Positions 1 to 5,940 of a stretch of 6,458 bases of DNA are shown here, one piece after another (within the stretch, counting starts at the first letter, position 1; every line of letters starts with the position of its first letter). Source of the DNA: Candidatus Parcubacteria bacterium (GTDB taxonomy: Bacteria > Patescibacteriota > Patescibacteriia > UBA1558 > GWA2-36-10); NCBI GenBank assembly GCA_023246135.1, contig JAHFJB010000023.1:1-6458 (forward strand). Reading direction: 5' to 3'. The notes below the pieces were generated by a model. It did no database searches, was not told the origin of the DNA, and saw only the letters and a list, made by a program, of their open reading frames with translations. The translations under genes were made by a program, and so were the position numbers.

Positions 1-10
1 TTTTAATGTG

Positions 11-559
11 ATGAAACCCAAACTTCTCCTGCACGCCTGTTGTGCACCTTGCTCTATATATGTTTTGCAAAAATTGTCTCAAGACTATGATGTGACAATT
101 TATTTTTATGATCCCAATATTCATCCTCGGTCAGAATACAATCTGCGCCGGGACGAGCTCAAAAAATATGCCAAAAAAATAAACATAGATTTTGTAGAAG
201 GACCTTATGATAGTGCTAATTGGCTCCAGGCCACTAAGGGCTTAGAAGATGAACCAGAAAAGGGCAAGCGTTGCACAGTTTGTTTTGATTTGCGTCTGAT
301 GGAGTCAGCCAGCTATGCCAAGAAAAATAGTTTTGATATTTGGGCAACAGTTTTGTCTATCAGCCCACACAAAGACGCCAAGCAAATCAATGCGGTTGGC
401 GAGAGAATTGCCACAATTGTTGATTTGCCGTATATCTCGGCTGACTGGAAAAAGAAGGATGGCTTTAAGATAGCTAGTGAATTATCAAAAGGAGAGGGCT
501 TCTATCGCCAAAATTATTGTGGCTGTATTTATTCTAAAAAACGTCATTATGAACATTAA
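11..559 (+). CDS. queH: Epoxyqueuosine reductase QueH
   Basis: Cytoplasmic iron-sulfur enzyme that reduces epoxyqueuosine to queuosine at the wobble position of GUN tRNAs, the last step of queuosine synthesis. It is the non-homologous alternative to QueG. The 182-residue product matches the QueH (former DUF208) layout: LLLHACCAPCS near the N terminus (Cys10, Cys11, Cys14), a YDPNIHP segment at 34-40, RCTVCFDLR with Cys88 and Cys91, LSISPHKD at 116-122, and a C-terminal YCGC (Cys170, Cys172). These cysteine pairs are those expected to hold the cluster and metal centre. I chose ATG at 11. A GTG at 8 is in the same frame, and that frame stays open to the window edge, so a slightly earlier start is possible. 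No clear Shine-Dalgarno is visible in the ten bases available. The gene runs straight into queA with an 11-nt overlap, so the two are almost certainly co-transcribed. Function is recognised from motifs; confidence is high. Confidence 0.93.
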   Translation: MKPKLLLHACCAPCSIYVLQKLSQDYDVTIYFYDPNIHPRSEYNLRRDELKKYAKKINIDFVEGPYDSANWLQATKGLEDEPEKGKRCTVCFDLRLMESASYAKKNSFDIWATVLSISPHKDAKQINAVGERIATIVDLPYISADWKKKDGFKIASELSKGEGFYRQNYCGCIYSKKRHYEH

Positions 560-1601
560 ACTTTTTGATTATAAATTGCCGCCAGATTTAATTGCCCAAA
601 AACAAGCGAAACCGCGGGACAGTTCTCGTCTTTTAGTTTTGGACAGAGCCAGTGGCCGAGTCCGCCATGAATGTTTTTATGATCTAGTTGATCATTTAGA
701 TAAAAATGATGTTTTGGTAATAAACCAAACCAAAGTTTTTCCAGCGCGGCTTCTAGGCAAAAAAGGCACGGGTGGCAAAGTGGAGTGTTTACTAATTAGT
801 AGAGTCAATGGTAGCGCTTGGCAAGCTATGGTTGGTGGTCGTCATCTTAAAGTCGGTGATAAGTTGTATTTTAACAGAGGGTTAGTTGCTAGCATAGTTA
901 AGGATATTGATACAAAGGTTCGTTTGCTAAAGTTTAATAAAAACGGTAGCAATTTAGATAAAATAATTAGCCAAATTGGACACACTCCTTTGCCACCATA
1001 TATAAAAGTTAAAGATAGTAATAAGATAAAAAAAGATTATCAGACAATTTTTGCCAAAAAATTTGGCTCAGCCGCTGCGCCTACGGCTGGCTTGCATTTT
1101 ACGCCCCGCTTACTTAAGAAATTAAAAGCTAAAGGCATCAAGATTTATAAAATTACTTTGCATGTTGGCTTGGGCACCTTTGCGCCGGTAGAAGTAGAAG
1201 ATATCAAAGCGCATAAGATTCATAAGGAATGGGCCGAGATTGATAAAGCGACTGCTCAATCTTTGAATCGGGCCAAAGCTCAAGGCAAAAACATTGTGGC
1301 TGTAGGTACAACTACGGCACGGACGCTAGAAGCTATGTCTGATAAAGTCGGCCATATCAAGGCCCAGGTCAAGTGGGTAGACATTTATATTTATCCTGGT
1401 TACAAGTTTAGATTTGTTGATGATCTGATTACAAATTTTCATTTACCTAAAAGCTCACTTCTGTTTATGGTGTCGGCTTTGGCCGGGCGGAAGCGGATTT
1501 TACAGGCCTATAAAAAAGCTATTAAGCTAAAATATCGGTTTTTTTCTTTTGGCGACGCCATGTTTGTTAGGCATTCGTCTACGAGGATGAAATCCGAGTA
1601 G
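549..1601 (+). CDS. queA: S-adenosylmethionine:tRNA ribosyltransferase-isomerase QueA
   Basis: Cytoplasmic enzyme that transfers and rearranges the ribosyl part of S-adenosylmethionine onto preQ1-tRNA to give epoxyqueuosine-tRNA, the substrate of QueH. The 350-residue length is normal for the family. Family blocks are present in order: FDYKLPPDLIAQ at 6-17, NQTKVFPARL at 59-68, GHTPLPPYI at 144-152, GSAAAPTAGLHFT at 173-185, HVGLGTF at 205-211, AVGTTTARTLE at 251-261, TNFHLPKSSLLFMVSA at 295-310 and YRFFSFGDAMF at 329-339. I chose ATG at 549, since FDYxLPxxLIAQ is the usual QueA N terminus. The frame is open back to 477 but that part only overlaps queH. There is no Shine-Dalgarno, and the 11-nt overlap with queH points to translational coupling. 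The oddity is the C terminus: family members commonly end within a few residues of GDAMFI, while here a basic RHSSTRMKSE tail follows, encoded within a palindrome (1566-1616). Confidence 0.96.
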   Translation: MNIKLFDYKLPPDLIAQKQAKPRDSSRLLVLDRASGRVRHECFYDLVDHLDKNDVLVINQTKVFPARLLGKKGTGGKVECLLISRVNGSAWQAMVGGRHLKVGDKLYFNRGLVASIVKDIDTKVRLLKFNKNGSNLDKIISQIGHTPLPPYIKVKDSNKIKKDYQTIFAKKFGSAAAPTAGLHFTPRLLKKLKAKGIKIYKITLHVGLGTFAPVEVEDIKAHKIHKEWAEIDKATAQSLNRAKAQGKNIVAVGTTTARTLEAMSDKVGHIKAQVKWVDIYIYPGYKFRFVDDLITNFHLPKSSLLFMVSALAGRKRILQAYKKAIKLKYRFFSFGDAMFVRHSSTRMKSE

Positions 1602-1616
1602 CTACGAACGCCTAAC
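1566..1616. repeat. 51-nt near-perfect palindrome overlapping the 3' end of queA
   Basis: Outer arms 1566-1578 (GTTAGGCATTCGT) and 1604-1616 (ACGAACGCCTAAC) pair with one A-C mismatch. The inner arm CTAC (1579-1582) pairs with GTAG (1598-1601), then a symmetric GA/GA tandem mismatch (1583-1584 with 1596-1597), then GGAT (1585-1588) with ATCC (1592-1595), closing on a GAA loop. Only a CT bulge (1602-1603) interrupts the right arm between the two main stems. The queA stop codon (1599-1601) lies inside the structure. It is GC-richer than its surroundings and looks like a REP-type extragenic palindrome that has been read into the gene. The pairing is seen directly; the REP interpretation is inference. 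Confidence 0.7.
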
Positions 1617-1657
1617 CCCGCACCAAGCGAGCTAAGCGATGCTTTGGTGGCGGGGTT
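1614..1657 (+). terminator. GC-rich hairpin after queA, possible terminator or second half of a REP-like doublet
   Basis: AACCCCGC (1614-1621) pairs with GCGGGGTT (1650-1657). After a one-base bulge (G1649), ACCAA (1622-1626) pairs with TTGGT (1644-1648), and after another bulge (T1643), GC (1627-1628) pairs with GC (1641-1642), leaving a 12-nt loop. Only one further T follows the stem before GTG, so the U-tract is poor for an intrinsic terminator, although the position after the queH-queA operon fits one. It shares its first three bases (AAC) with the palindrome 1566-1616, so the two hairpins cannot both close fully. Confidence 0.45.
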
Positions 1658-1954
1658 TGTGATGGGGCTTTATAAGGAATCTTATTAATTTGAGGTCAAC
1701 GAAGTTTTTGAAAAAAACAATCCAGCTCCGTATTCACGGGGCTGGATTAAAAAACTTCCATGTTTTCCATATTCAATTGTTAGTATTCTTGAGAGGCAAG
1801 TTAGCAAACAACTAATTTTATTTTCTTATTTGAGGCGCTATTATAACTTAGGTATATAGCGCGTTTTAGTTTATTTACTAGTCGCTGCCAAGATAGGGTA
1901 AAGGACATCTACCTTTATATTATAGCATATTTAAAGTCAGCTATAAAATTTAGT
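1658..1954. other. Intergenic region between convergent queA and the glycosyltransferase gene, no gene seen
   Basis: No reading frame of convincing length or start occurs on either strand. Apart from the terminator at 1711-1748, two short stem-loops are visible. GCGCTAT (1835-1841) pairs with ATAGCGC (1856-1862) around a 14-nt loop, followed on the + strand by GTTTTAGTTTATTT, which could be a weak + strand terminator. TTATAGC (1920-1926) pairs with GCTATAA (1940-1946) around a 13-nt loop, close to the 3' end of the minus-strand gene, without a T-run. I see nothing else of note. Confidence 0.5.
1711..1748 (-). terminator. Rho-independent terminator, minus strand, downstream of the glycosyltransferase gene
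   Basis: A 12-bp stem, AATCCAGCTCCG (1719-1730) with CGGGGCTGGATT (1737-1748), contains one T-G pair and a 6-nt loop. Read on the minus strand it is followed by G and seven T (1711-1717), a classic intrinsic terminator. On the + strand the stem is followed by A's, so it does not stop queA transcripts. It lies about 200 nt past the glycosyltransferase stop codon, the only upstream minus-strand gene. A flanking pair GAAGTTTTT (1701-1709) and AAAAACTTC (1750-1758) extends the symmetry outward. Confidence 0.7.
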
Positions 1955-3418
1955 CTATTTTTTGCTATAGAGGAAAAAATATTTGTTAGTGCCGGGGTAA
2001 TTTAGGGTCTCTAGATGAGGAAAATTTTCTTTGAGCCAAACCGAATCTAGGGGTGAGCTAATAGTTGTTCGCCTTTCAATAGGATTCTGTAGCACATACT
2101 CTATTTTATTTTCTAGTAAGTCATTTTTGAGGATATTTTTGTCAGTTTCGCTCATGTAGTCATTTTCCAAGAGGGTAAAGCGACTGGGATTTTGAATATC
2201 TAGTATACTATAGTACAAAGGTAGATTGGGATAAATAAGAATTTTGTTGCTGGGTAATTTCTTAATAGTTGCTAAGATGGTTTTGGTAGCAAGAGCTCTA
2301 TTCCTAGTGAGATAGACATCACCTATTGTTGTCGGAGATATTTTTTCCCAAGCATCTCTATTGGTATAAGCCAATATATGGCTAGCGCACAAGCTGGTTA
2401 TTAAAGGGGACATCAAAAAAATAAGCCAGATTATATTTAGACTTTTAATATTTAAATAACGGCTGATATAAGGGCTGACATAGTTGACAAATAGTAGGGT
2501 AAAAGCCGGATAAACATAAGCCTGGTGAGTTAGGTCTAGACGATATAGGGATGAGCCAAACATTATTAGAGTAATTATATATAACCAAAGTAAGGCAGGA
2601 TTTTTTAGATCATTGTTTTTTATTAATAAGGCACTGATTATGACTAGTGACACCAAATCAGCAAAAAATAAGAAGTTTTTGTATAAGGGTAAGTAATTTA
2701 TCCGAGGATAATATGATAGATTGCTGATTATTAAATTTTGCCAAATAGTTGTCCAACCAGCTTGAGACACAAAATAAGCTATAACGCTTATTATCGGCAA
2801 TAAGAAAAAAATACCAAAGTATAAAGCAGCTAAGATATTTTTTTTATAAAATATCAGCCACAGCAGGGTAGCTATAAATATATAGCCGACAGTAGTGTGT
2901 AAAAATAAACAGCCAAATCCCAGAGCCAAGCCGGCATAAACCAGATATTTATTTTTTTGTTTTTCTAGATATTTTAAGAAAAACAAAGTTTCTATCAGTA
3001 TAAATAAGAGAGCTAACCAATGGTGGTATATATTGAGTTCAGTCGGCAGGAAAACAATTATAAACAGCCAGACATTCAATAGAGCTAAGCGTTTATTTAT
3101 AAATTTTTTGTAGATTAGATATATAAATAAACAAATACTGAAATTTATTAATATACTCAACAGACGGATGTAGATATATTGAGTGCCAAATATTTTCCAG
3201 ACTAGCGCTACAAGATAATATAGGCCGGGTGGCAGAAAACTGAAAAAATCTTTGTAGAGCACTTGTCCGGTTAATATTCTTTTGGCGCCCTCCAAAAAAA
3301 CAAATTCGTCAAAAGTATCGCCGGAAGTGTGGAGTGTTATATAGCTTAGAAAAATAAAAAAAACAACAAATGATGTTATTTCTAGTTTATGAGTGCTTAT
3401 TTTTTTAGTTAGCATCAT
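1955..3418 (-). CDS. Multi-pass membrane glycosyltransferase, GT-C fold (PMT/ArnT-like)
   Basis: Integral membrane protein of 487 residues, probably using a lipid-linked sugar to glycosylate a surface protein, polysaccharide or lipid on the outer face of the membrane. About ten to twelve hydrophobic segments are visible, roughly at 14-30, 61-77, 86-103, 111-126, 132-148, 159-175, 178-191, 196-216, 247-266, 276-290, 299-313 and 325-345, followed by a soluble tail of about 140 residues. The first extracellular loop carries the acidic cluster GDTFDEFVF (33-41) and KDFFSFLPPGLYYL (56-69), a pattern typical of GT-39/GT-83-like enzymes where an early acidic residue is catalytic. DLTHQAYVYP (295-304) resembles the conserved Asp/His block of these families. 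The start is an ATGATG pair (3418 or 3415) with no visible Shine-Dalgarno. It follows ychF by 38 nt and also has its own candidate promoter. It appears richer in A+T than ychF. Fold assignment is good; donor and acceptor are unknown. Confidence 0.8.
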   Translation of the reverse strand: MMLTKKISTHKLEITSFVVFFIFLSYITLHTSGDTFDEFVFLEGAKRILTGQVLYKDFFSFLPPGLYYLVALVWKIFGTQYIYIRLLSILINFSICLFIYLIYKKFINKRLALLNVWLFIIVFLPTELNIYHHWLALLFILIETLFFLKYLEKQKNKYLVYAGLALGFGCLFLHTTVGYIFIATLLWLIFYKKNILAALYFGIFFLLPIISVIAYFVSQAGWTTIWQNLIISNLSYYPRINYLPLYKNFLFFADLVSLVIISALLIKNNDLKNPALLWLYIITLIMFGSSLYRLDLTHQAYVYPAFTLLFVNYVSPYISRYLNIKSLNIIWLIFLMSPLITSLCASHILAYTNRDAWEKISPTTIGDVYLTRNRALATKTILATIKKLPSNKILIYPNLPLYYSILDIQNPSRFTLLENDYMSETDKNILKNDLLENKIEYVLQNPIERRTTISSPLDSVWLKENFPHLETLNYPGTNKYFFLYSKK

Positions 3419-3419
3419 G

Positions 3420-3446
3420 AATAAATGATTGTTTATATCATTTATT
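3420..3446. promoter_or_regulatory. Perfect 10-bp inverted repeat between ychF and the glycosyltransferase gene
   Basis: AATAAATGAT (3420-3429) and ATCATTTATT (3437-3446) are exact reverse complements around a 7-nt spacer. The element ends one base before the glycosyltransferase start codon and its other arm enters the candidate -10 box (3444-3449). It could be an operator-type site, or an RNA hairpin over the ribosome binding region in ychF read-through transcripts. AT-rich sequence makes chance symmetry easier, so function is uncertain. Confidence 0.4.
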
Positions 3447-3472
3447 ATAGTTTATTTTAATTGAAGTGGAAA
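3444..3472 (-). promoter_or_regulatory. Candidate sigma70-type promoter for the glycosyltransferase gene
   Basis: On the minus strand a perfect -10 box TATAAT (3444-3449) is preceded by a 17-nt spacer and TTTCCA (3467-3472; four of six bases match TTGACA). The -35 box lies inside the last codons of ychF. A start around 3437 would give a leader of roughly 19 nt before the ATG. In AT-rich DNA such matches can arise by chance. Confidence 0.4.
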
Positions 3473-4518
3473 TGGACTGTATCGCCGTCTTGGATAATAT
3501 ATTCTTTGCCTTCCATGCGCATTAGGCCTTTTTCCTTGGCCTGATTCCATCCGCCACTGTCCAAGAGCTCGTGCCAATTGATGACTTCAGCCCTGATAAA
3601 GCCAGCTTCAAAGTCAGTGTGTATGACACCGGCCGCTTGCGGGGCCTTGGCGCCACTGGTAACTGTCCAAGCCTTGGTTTCCATCGGTCCAGTAGTAATA
3701 AAAGTAATAAGTCCCAGCAATTTGTAACTAGTTTGAATAAGTGTAGTTAAACCACTTTGCTTAAGCCCCAATTCTTTTAGATATTCTTGAGCTTCAACGG
3801 ATTCTAGGTCAGCTAGTTCTGCTTCTATTTTGGCGCAAATAGCAATAGCATTGTCAGGCAACCCTAAGTTCTTGTTAACATCAGCTTCATCAATGTTGTA
3901 GAGATAAATAATGGGTTTAATTGTTAGTAAGTTTAGGGGTTTTAAAATTTTGGCTTGTTCTATGTCCCAGGTCAAGGAATTTAATAGTTCATTTTTTTCT
4001 AGAGTAACTCGGGCTTTTTCTAAGGTTTCTAATTCAGCATCAAGGCCCTTGTCATAAGCGCCCTTCATTTTGGACTGTACTTTATCCAAGTGTTTGGTCA
4101 GAGTCTCTAGGTCAGCCAAAATTAGTTCTAGATTGATAATTTGTTTATCATAATCAGGATTGATTTCGCCGTGGACATGAATGACATTATTATCAGTGAA
4201 GTGGCGTATGACTTGAACAATGGCATCTACTTCCCGAATATTCGCCAAAAATTTATTGCCCAAGCCTTGGCCTTGGCTAGCACCTTTGACTAGTCCGGCA
4301 ATATCCACAAATTCAATAGTTGTCGGCACTATTTTGGCTGACTCAGACATTAGGGCTAATTTTTCCAAGCGCTCATCAGGTACAGCCACTACTCCAACAT
4401 TGGGGTCAATAGTGCAAAAAGGATAATTAGCAATGTCAACCTTGTTTTTAGTCAAGGCTTTAAATAGTGTAGATTTTCCAACATTGGGCAGGCCGACGAT
4501 GCCTAGAGAAAATGACAT
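3457..4518 (-). CDS. ychF: Ribosome-binding ATPase YchF (OLA1 family, Obg-type P-loop)
   Basis: Cytoplasmic Obg-family P-loop nucleotidase that binds ribosomes and hydrolyses ATP rather than GTP; in other bacteria it has been linked to stress response and translation of leaderless messages. The 353-residue product is close to the normal family length. The P-loop GLPNVGKST is at 9-17 and the G3 block DIAGLVKGAS at 72-81, with hydrophobic Leu76 where Ras-type proteins have catalytic Gln, as expected for HAS-type P-loop proteins. G4 is the non-canonical NIDE (208-211), matching the NxxE of YchF that underlies ATP preference. A helical, coiled-coil-like insert spans about 127-185. The C-terminal TGS domain (about 268-351) has KAWTVTSGAKAPQAAGVIHTDFEAGFIRAE, here given as KAWTV (282-286), APQAAG (292-297) and HTDFE (300-304). 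The start is ATG at 4518, just before the conserved LGIVGLPNVG; there is no clear Shine-Dalgarno. The reading frame looks intact, with no missing family motif. Confidence 0.96.
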   Translation of the reverse strand: MSFSLGIVGLPNVGKSTLFKALTKNKVDIANYPFCTIDPNVGVVAVPDERLEKLALMSESAKIVPTTIEFVDIAGLVKGASQGQGLGNKFLANIREVDAIVQVIRHFTDNNVIHVHGEINPDYDKQIINLELILADLETLTKHLDKVQSKMKGAYDKGLDAELETLEKARVTLEKNELLNSLTWDIEQAKILKPLNLLTIKPIIYLYNIDEADVNKNLGLPDNAIAICAKIEAELADLESVEAQEYLKELGLKQSGLTTLIQTSYKLLGLITFITTGPMETKAWTVTSGAKAPQAAGVIHTDFEAGFIRAEVINWHELLDSGGWNQAKEKGLMRMEGKEYIIQDGDTVHFHFN

Positions 4519-4549
4519 AAGTATTGGTAAAAGTTAATTTATATGGGGC

Positions 4550-4578
4550 ATTAAACCATATATTTGTATAAAAAGCAA
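4550..4578 (-). promoter_or_regulatory. Candidate promoter for ychF
   Basis: On the minus strand TTGCTT (4573-4578) and TTTAAT (4550-4555, five of six matches to TATAAT) are separated by exactly 17 nt. This lies between the upstream terminator and the ychF start codon, giving a leader of about 25 nt. The -10 box sits inside a short inverted repeat, ATATGG (4541-4546) and CCATAT (4556-4561). A 9-bp direct repeat GGCATTAAA occurs at 4547-4555 and 4586-4594. These minor repeats have no proven role. Confidence 0.4.
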
Positions 4579-4591
4579 TTGCTCAGGCATT

Positions 4592-4623
4592 AAAAAAGAG
4601 CTGTCAGACGATGGCTCTTTTTT
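4592..4623 (-). terminator. Intrinsic terminator after the prepilin gene
   Basis: AAAAAAGAGC (4592-4601) and GCTCTTTTTT (4614-4623) are exact reverse complements, giving a GC core flanked by A and T runs, the classic two-way terminator form. It begins 13 nt after the stop codon of the prepilin gene on the minus strand and separates it from ychF. As + strand RNA the inner bases also pair through two G-U wobbles (4602-4605 with 4610-4613, loop AGAC). As minus strand RNA those two become mismatches. Confidence 0.8.
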
Positions 4624-4635
4624 GTTGTATGAGAT

Positions 4636-5922
4636 TTATTTTATTTCACTACGATCGCCACCCCACTCAATTACTGTAAAGCCGTTTCTAGCGGGGGGAT
4701 TAAATACTTGTGGTTCAACGTTTATAGGCTGGTCCAGTGATTTGAAAAGCATATAGATGCGGACAATAGTATCAGGCCAAGGCTCTATGTTCATGGGTAC
4801 TAATTTGTCATAATCAGTTTGCGGCATAAAGTAAACATAGACATAAGCTTTACTCTTCATACGTGGCGCCCAGTAATCAATAAATTCAGAATATTCGGAT
4901 TGTTTCAAACCCTGGGCTGTTAATTTTTCCGCCAAGAATTTTTCTATTTCACTTGTGGCTATGACAAATCCTTTGGTTTTATCAACAGTTGGCTTATATG
5001 AAGGTCCGTCCCAGAATAAGTAAGGATAGGTCTTTTGGTCGCTTAGGTTTACTAGGTGGCCGTCTGGATAAGCCATGACCTGCCAACCGTTGTTATAGGT
5101 TGGGATGGAGTTGGCTACTTGTTTAGGAGCAATTTTTACAGTGACTTTAGTTTCTTTGGTAGGATAGAGATAAATAACCGGCTTGCCAGACTCATAAGCG
5201 TGATACGCGATATTTTCTGGGCCGATACAATAATAACCCCGACTACCAGTGCAGGAGCTTTCCAAGTAGTCATTATCAGGTGGCCCGCCCGGTCCTTCGT
5301 AGGCGAAATCTTGGTTATTGAAACCATTACTGATTAGTAGGGGGTTATTAATATTTTCTAATCTTATTCGTAAACGATAATTTTGTGGTGAACAAACAGC
5401 TGAAGCACCAGAACCAGTGCAATTTTTGGCGGGCATATAGGCATAGGTTTGGTGGTTGCTATTGGGGTTAGCTTGGTTAAATTTTGGATCTTGGACGGTA
5501 GTATTATAGATATTAGCTAGAGCGGTTTTTATTTTAAGCCAAGGCGATTCTTGGCTGGTATAATTATTGAAATCGGCTCGGCCTATAAAGCCGTCGGTCG
5601 TTAATACATTTAAAAGATCGCTCCACACACAAGCAAAATCAACATCAGTCCAGACTGTACCAGGCACACCTAGATTTCTATAATAAACAGCCGTATGGCC
5701 ACAAGCGTCAGCAGTAGCTGGGAAGTCTGGATATTGCCCGTGTTGTAAAAAATAAACATCCAAAGCTTTGCTAATTTGGACTATTTCGGCGATGCGCTTA
5801 GAATCCCGGCCTTTTTCTCGGACTCCTTTTAGAGAAACATAAGTCATGGTAGCTAAAATACCCAAGATAGCAATCACTATTAATAGTTCCACTAAAGTAA
5901 ACCCAGCACCATCACGATGCAG
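4636..5922 (-). CDS. Type IV prepilin-like protein with a C-terminal domain of unknown function
   Basis: Predicted surface protein anchored by a type IV pilin N terminus. Numbering from the CTG at 5922, the product has 428 residues. The class III leader ends at Gly7, with cleavage expected before Phe8 in GAG-FTLVELLIVI, Glu12 at mature +5, and a hydrophobic helix at about 8-30. A pilin-type helix follows (REKGRDSKRIAEIVQISKAL begins at 35), then HGQYP (61-65) and a region with six cysteines (74, 98, 168, 177, 224, 232), possibly disulfide-bonded. From about 247 a second domain begins: KPVIYLYPTKE (247-257), GWQVMAYPDG (279-288), YPYLFWDG (299-306), EFIDYWAPRM (346-355), PWPDTIVRIYM (381-391) and GFTVIEWGG (414-422). 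From memory, such blocks recur in secreted hypothetical proteins of Firmicutes and candidate phyla; I know of no function. The start is uncertain: GTG at 5892 would remove the leader, while CTG at 5922 keeps it and has a good Shine-Dalgarno. Stop codons lie in frame just upstream. Confidence 0.82.
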   Translation of the reverse strand: MHRDGAGFTLVELLIVIAILGILATMTYVSLKGVREKGRDSKRIAEIVQISKALDVYFLQHGQYPDFPATADACGHTAVYYRNLGVPGTVWTDVDFACVWSDLLNVLTTDGFIGRADFNNYTSQESPWLKIKTALANIYNTTVQDPKFNQANPNSNHQTYAYMPAKNCTGSGASAVCSPQNYRLRIRLENINNPLLISNGFNNQDFAYEGPGGPPDNDYLESSCTGSRGYYCIGPENIAYHAYESGKPVIYLYPTKETKVTVKIAPKQVANSIPTYNNGWQVMAYPDGHLVNLSDQKTYPYLFWDGPSYKPTVDKTKGFVIATSEIEKFLAEKLTAQGLKQSEYSEFIDYWAPRMKSKAYVYVYFMPQTDYDKLVPMNIEPWPDTIVRIYMLFKSLDQPINVEPQVFNPPARNGFTVIEWGGDRSEIK

Positions 5923-5934
5923 GGTGAAACCTCT
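5920..5934 (-). promoter_or_regulatory. Shine-Dalgarno and proposed CTG start codon of the prepilin gene
   Basis: On the minus strand AGAGGT (5929-5934) lies 6 nt upstream of CTG (5920-5922), good spacing for a ribosome site. No ATG, GTG or TTG occurs in frame between the stops at 5938-5943 and the leader motif GFTL, so CTG is the only start-like codon that preserves the whole leader (HRDGAG then FTLVELL). The codons before CTG read KRGFT, which itself resembles a prepilin leader, so loss of an older upstream start is an alternative. Confidence 0.5.
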
Positions 5935-5940
5935 TTTTTA

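Noticed and set aside
1..11. End of an upstream gene overlapping queH (TGATG at 9-13, or TAA at 4-6)
   Set aside because: Only ten bases are available, so no upstream reading frame can be judged.
477..548. Longer N terminus for queA in the same open frame
   Set aside because: It overlaps queH by a further 72 nt, and its residues do not resemble QueA, whose family start (FDYxLPxxLIAQ) follows directly after ATG 549.
1566..1604. Kink-turn motif suggested by the tandem GA mismatch
   Set aside because: A kink-turn needs the 3-nt bulge directly next to the tandem G-A pairs. Here the two-base bulge is four base pairs away and the mismatch is a symmetric internal loop.
1566..1661. Possible integron attC site: GTTAGGC (1566-1572) matches the R' box and GCCTAAC (1610-1616) the R'' box
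   Set aside because: The boxes are in the wrong order for one attC, which needs RYYYAAC first and GTTRRRY last. After GCCTAAC the only GTT at the right distance is GTTTGTG (1655-1661), which fails the consensus. No integrase or cassette gene is visible.
1602..1954. tRNA, riboswitch or other known structured RNA in the intergenic region
   Set aside because: No cloverleaf, no GTTC-type T-arm and no recognisable riboswitch core could be found; only simple hairpins are present.
4220..4426. Open frame of 68 codons on the + strand within ychF
   Set aside because: It is antisense to the conserved G1-G3 part of ychF, has no recognisable motif and is explained as a shadow of that gene.
5056..5337. 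Open frames of 93 codons (+) and 63 codons (-, 5136-5327) within the prepilin gene
   Set aside because: Both lie inside the well-supported prepilin frame, have no motifs and look like chance frames.
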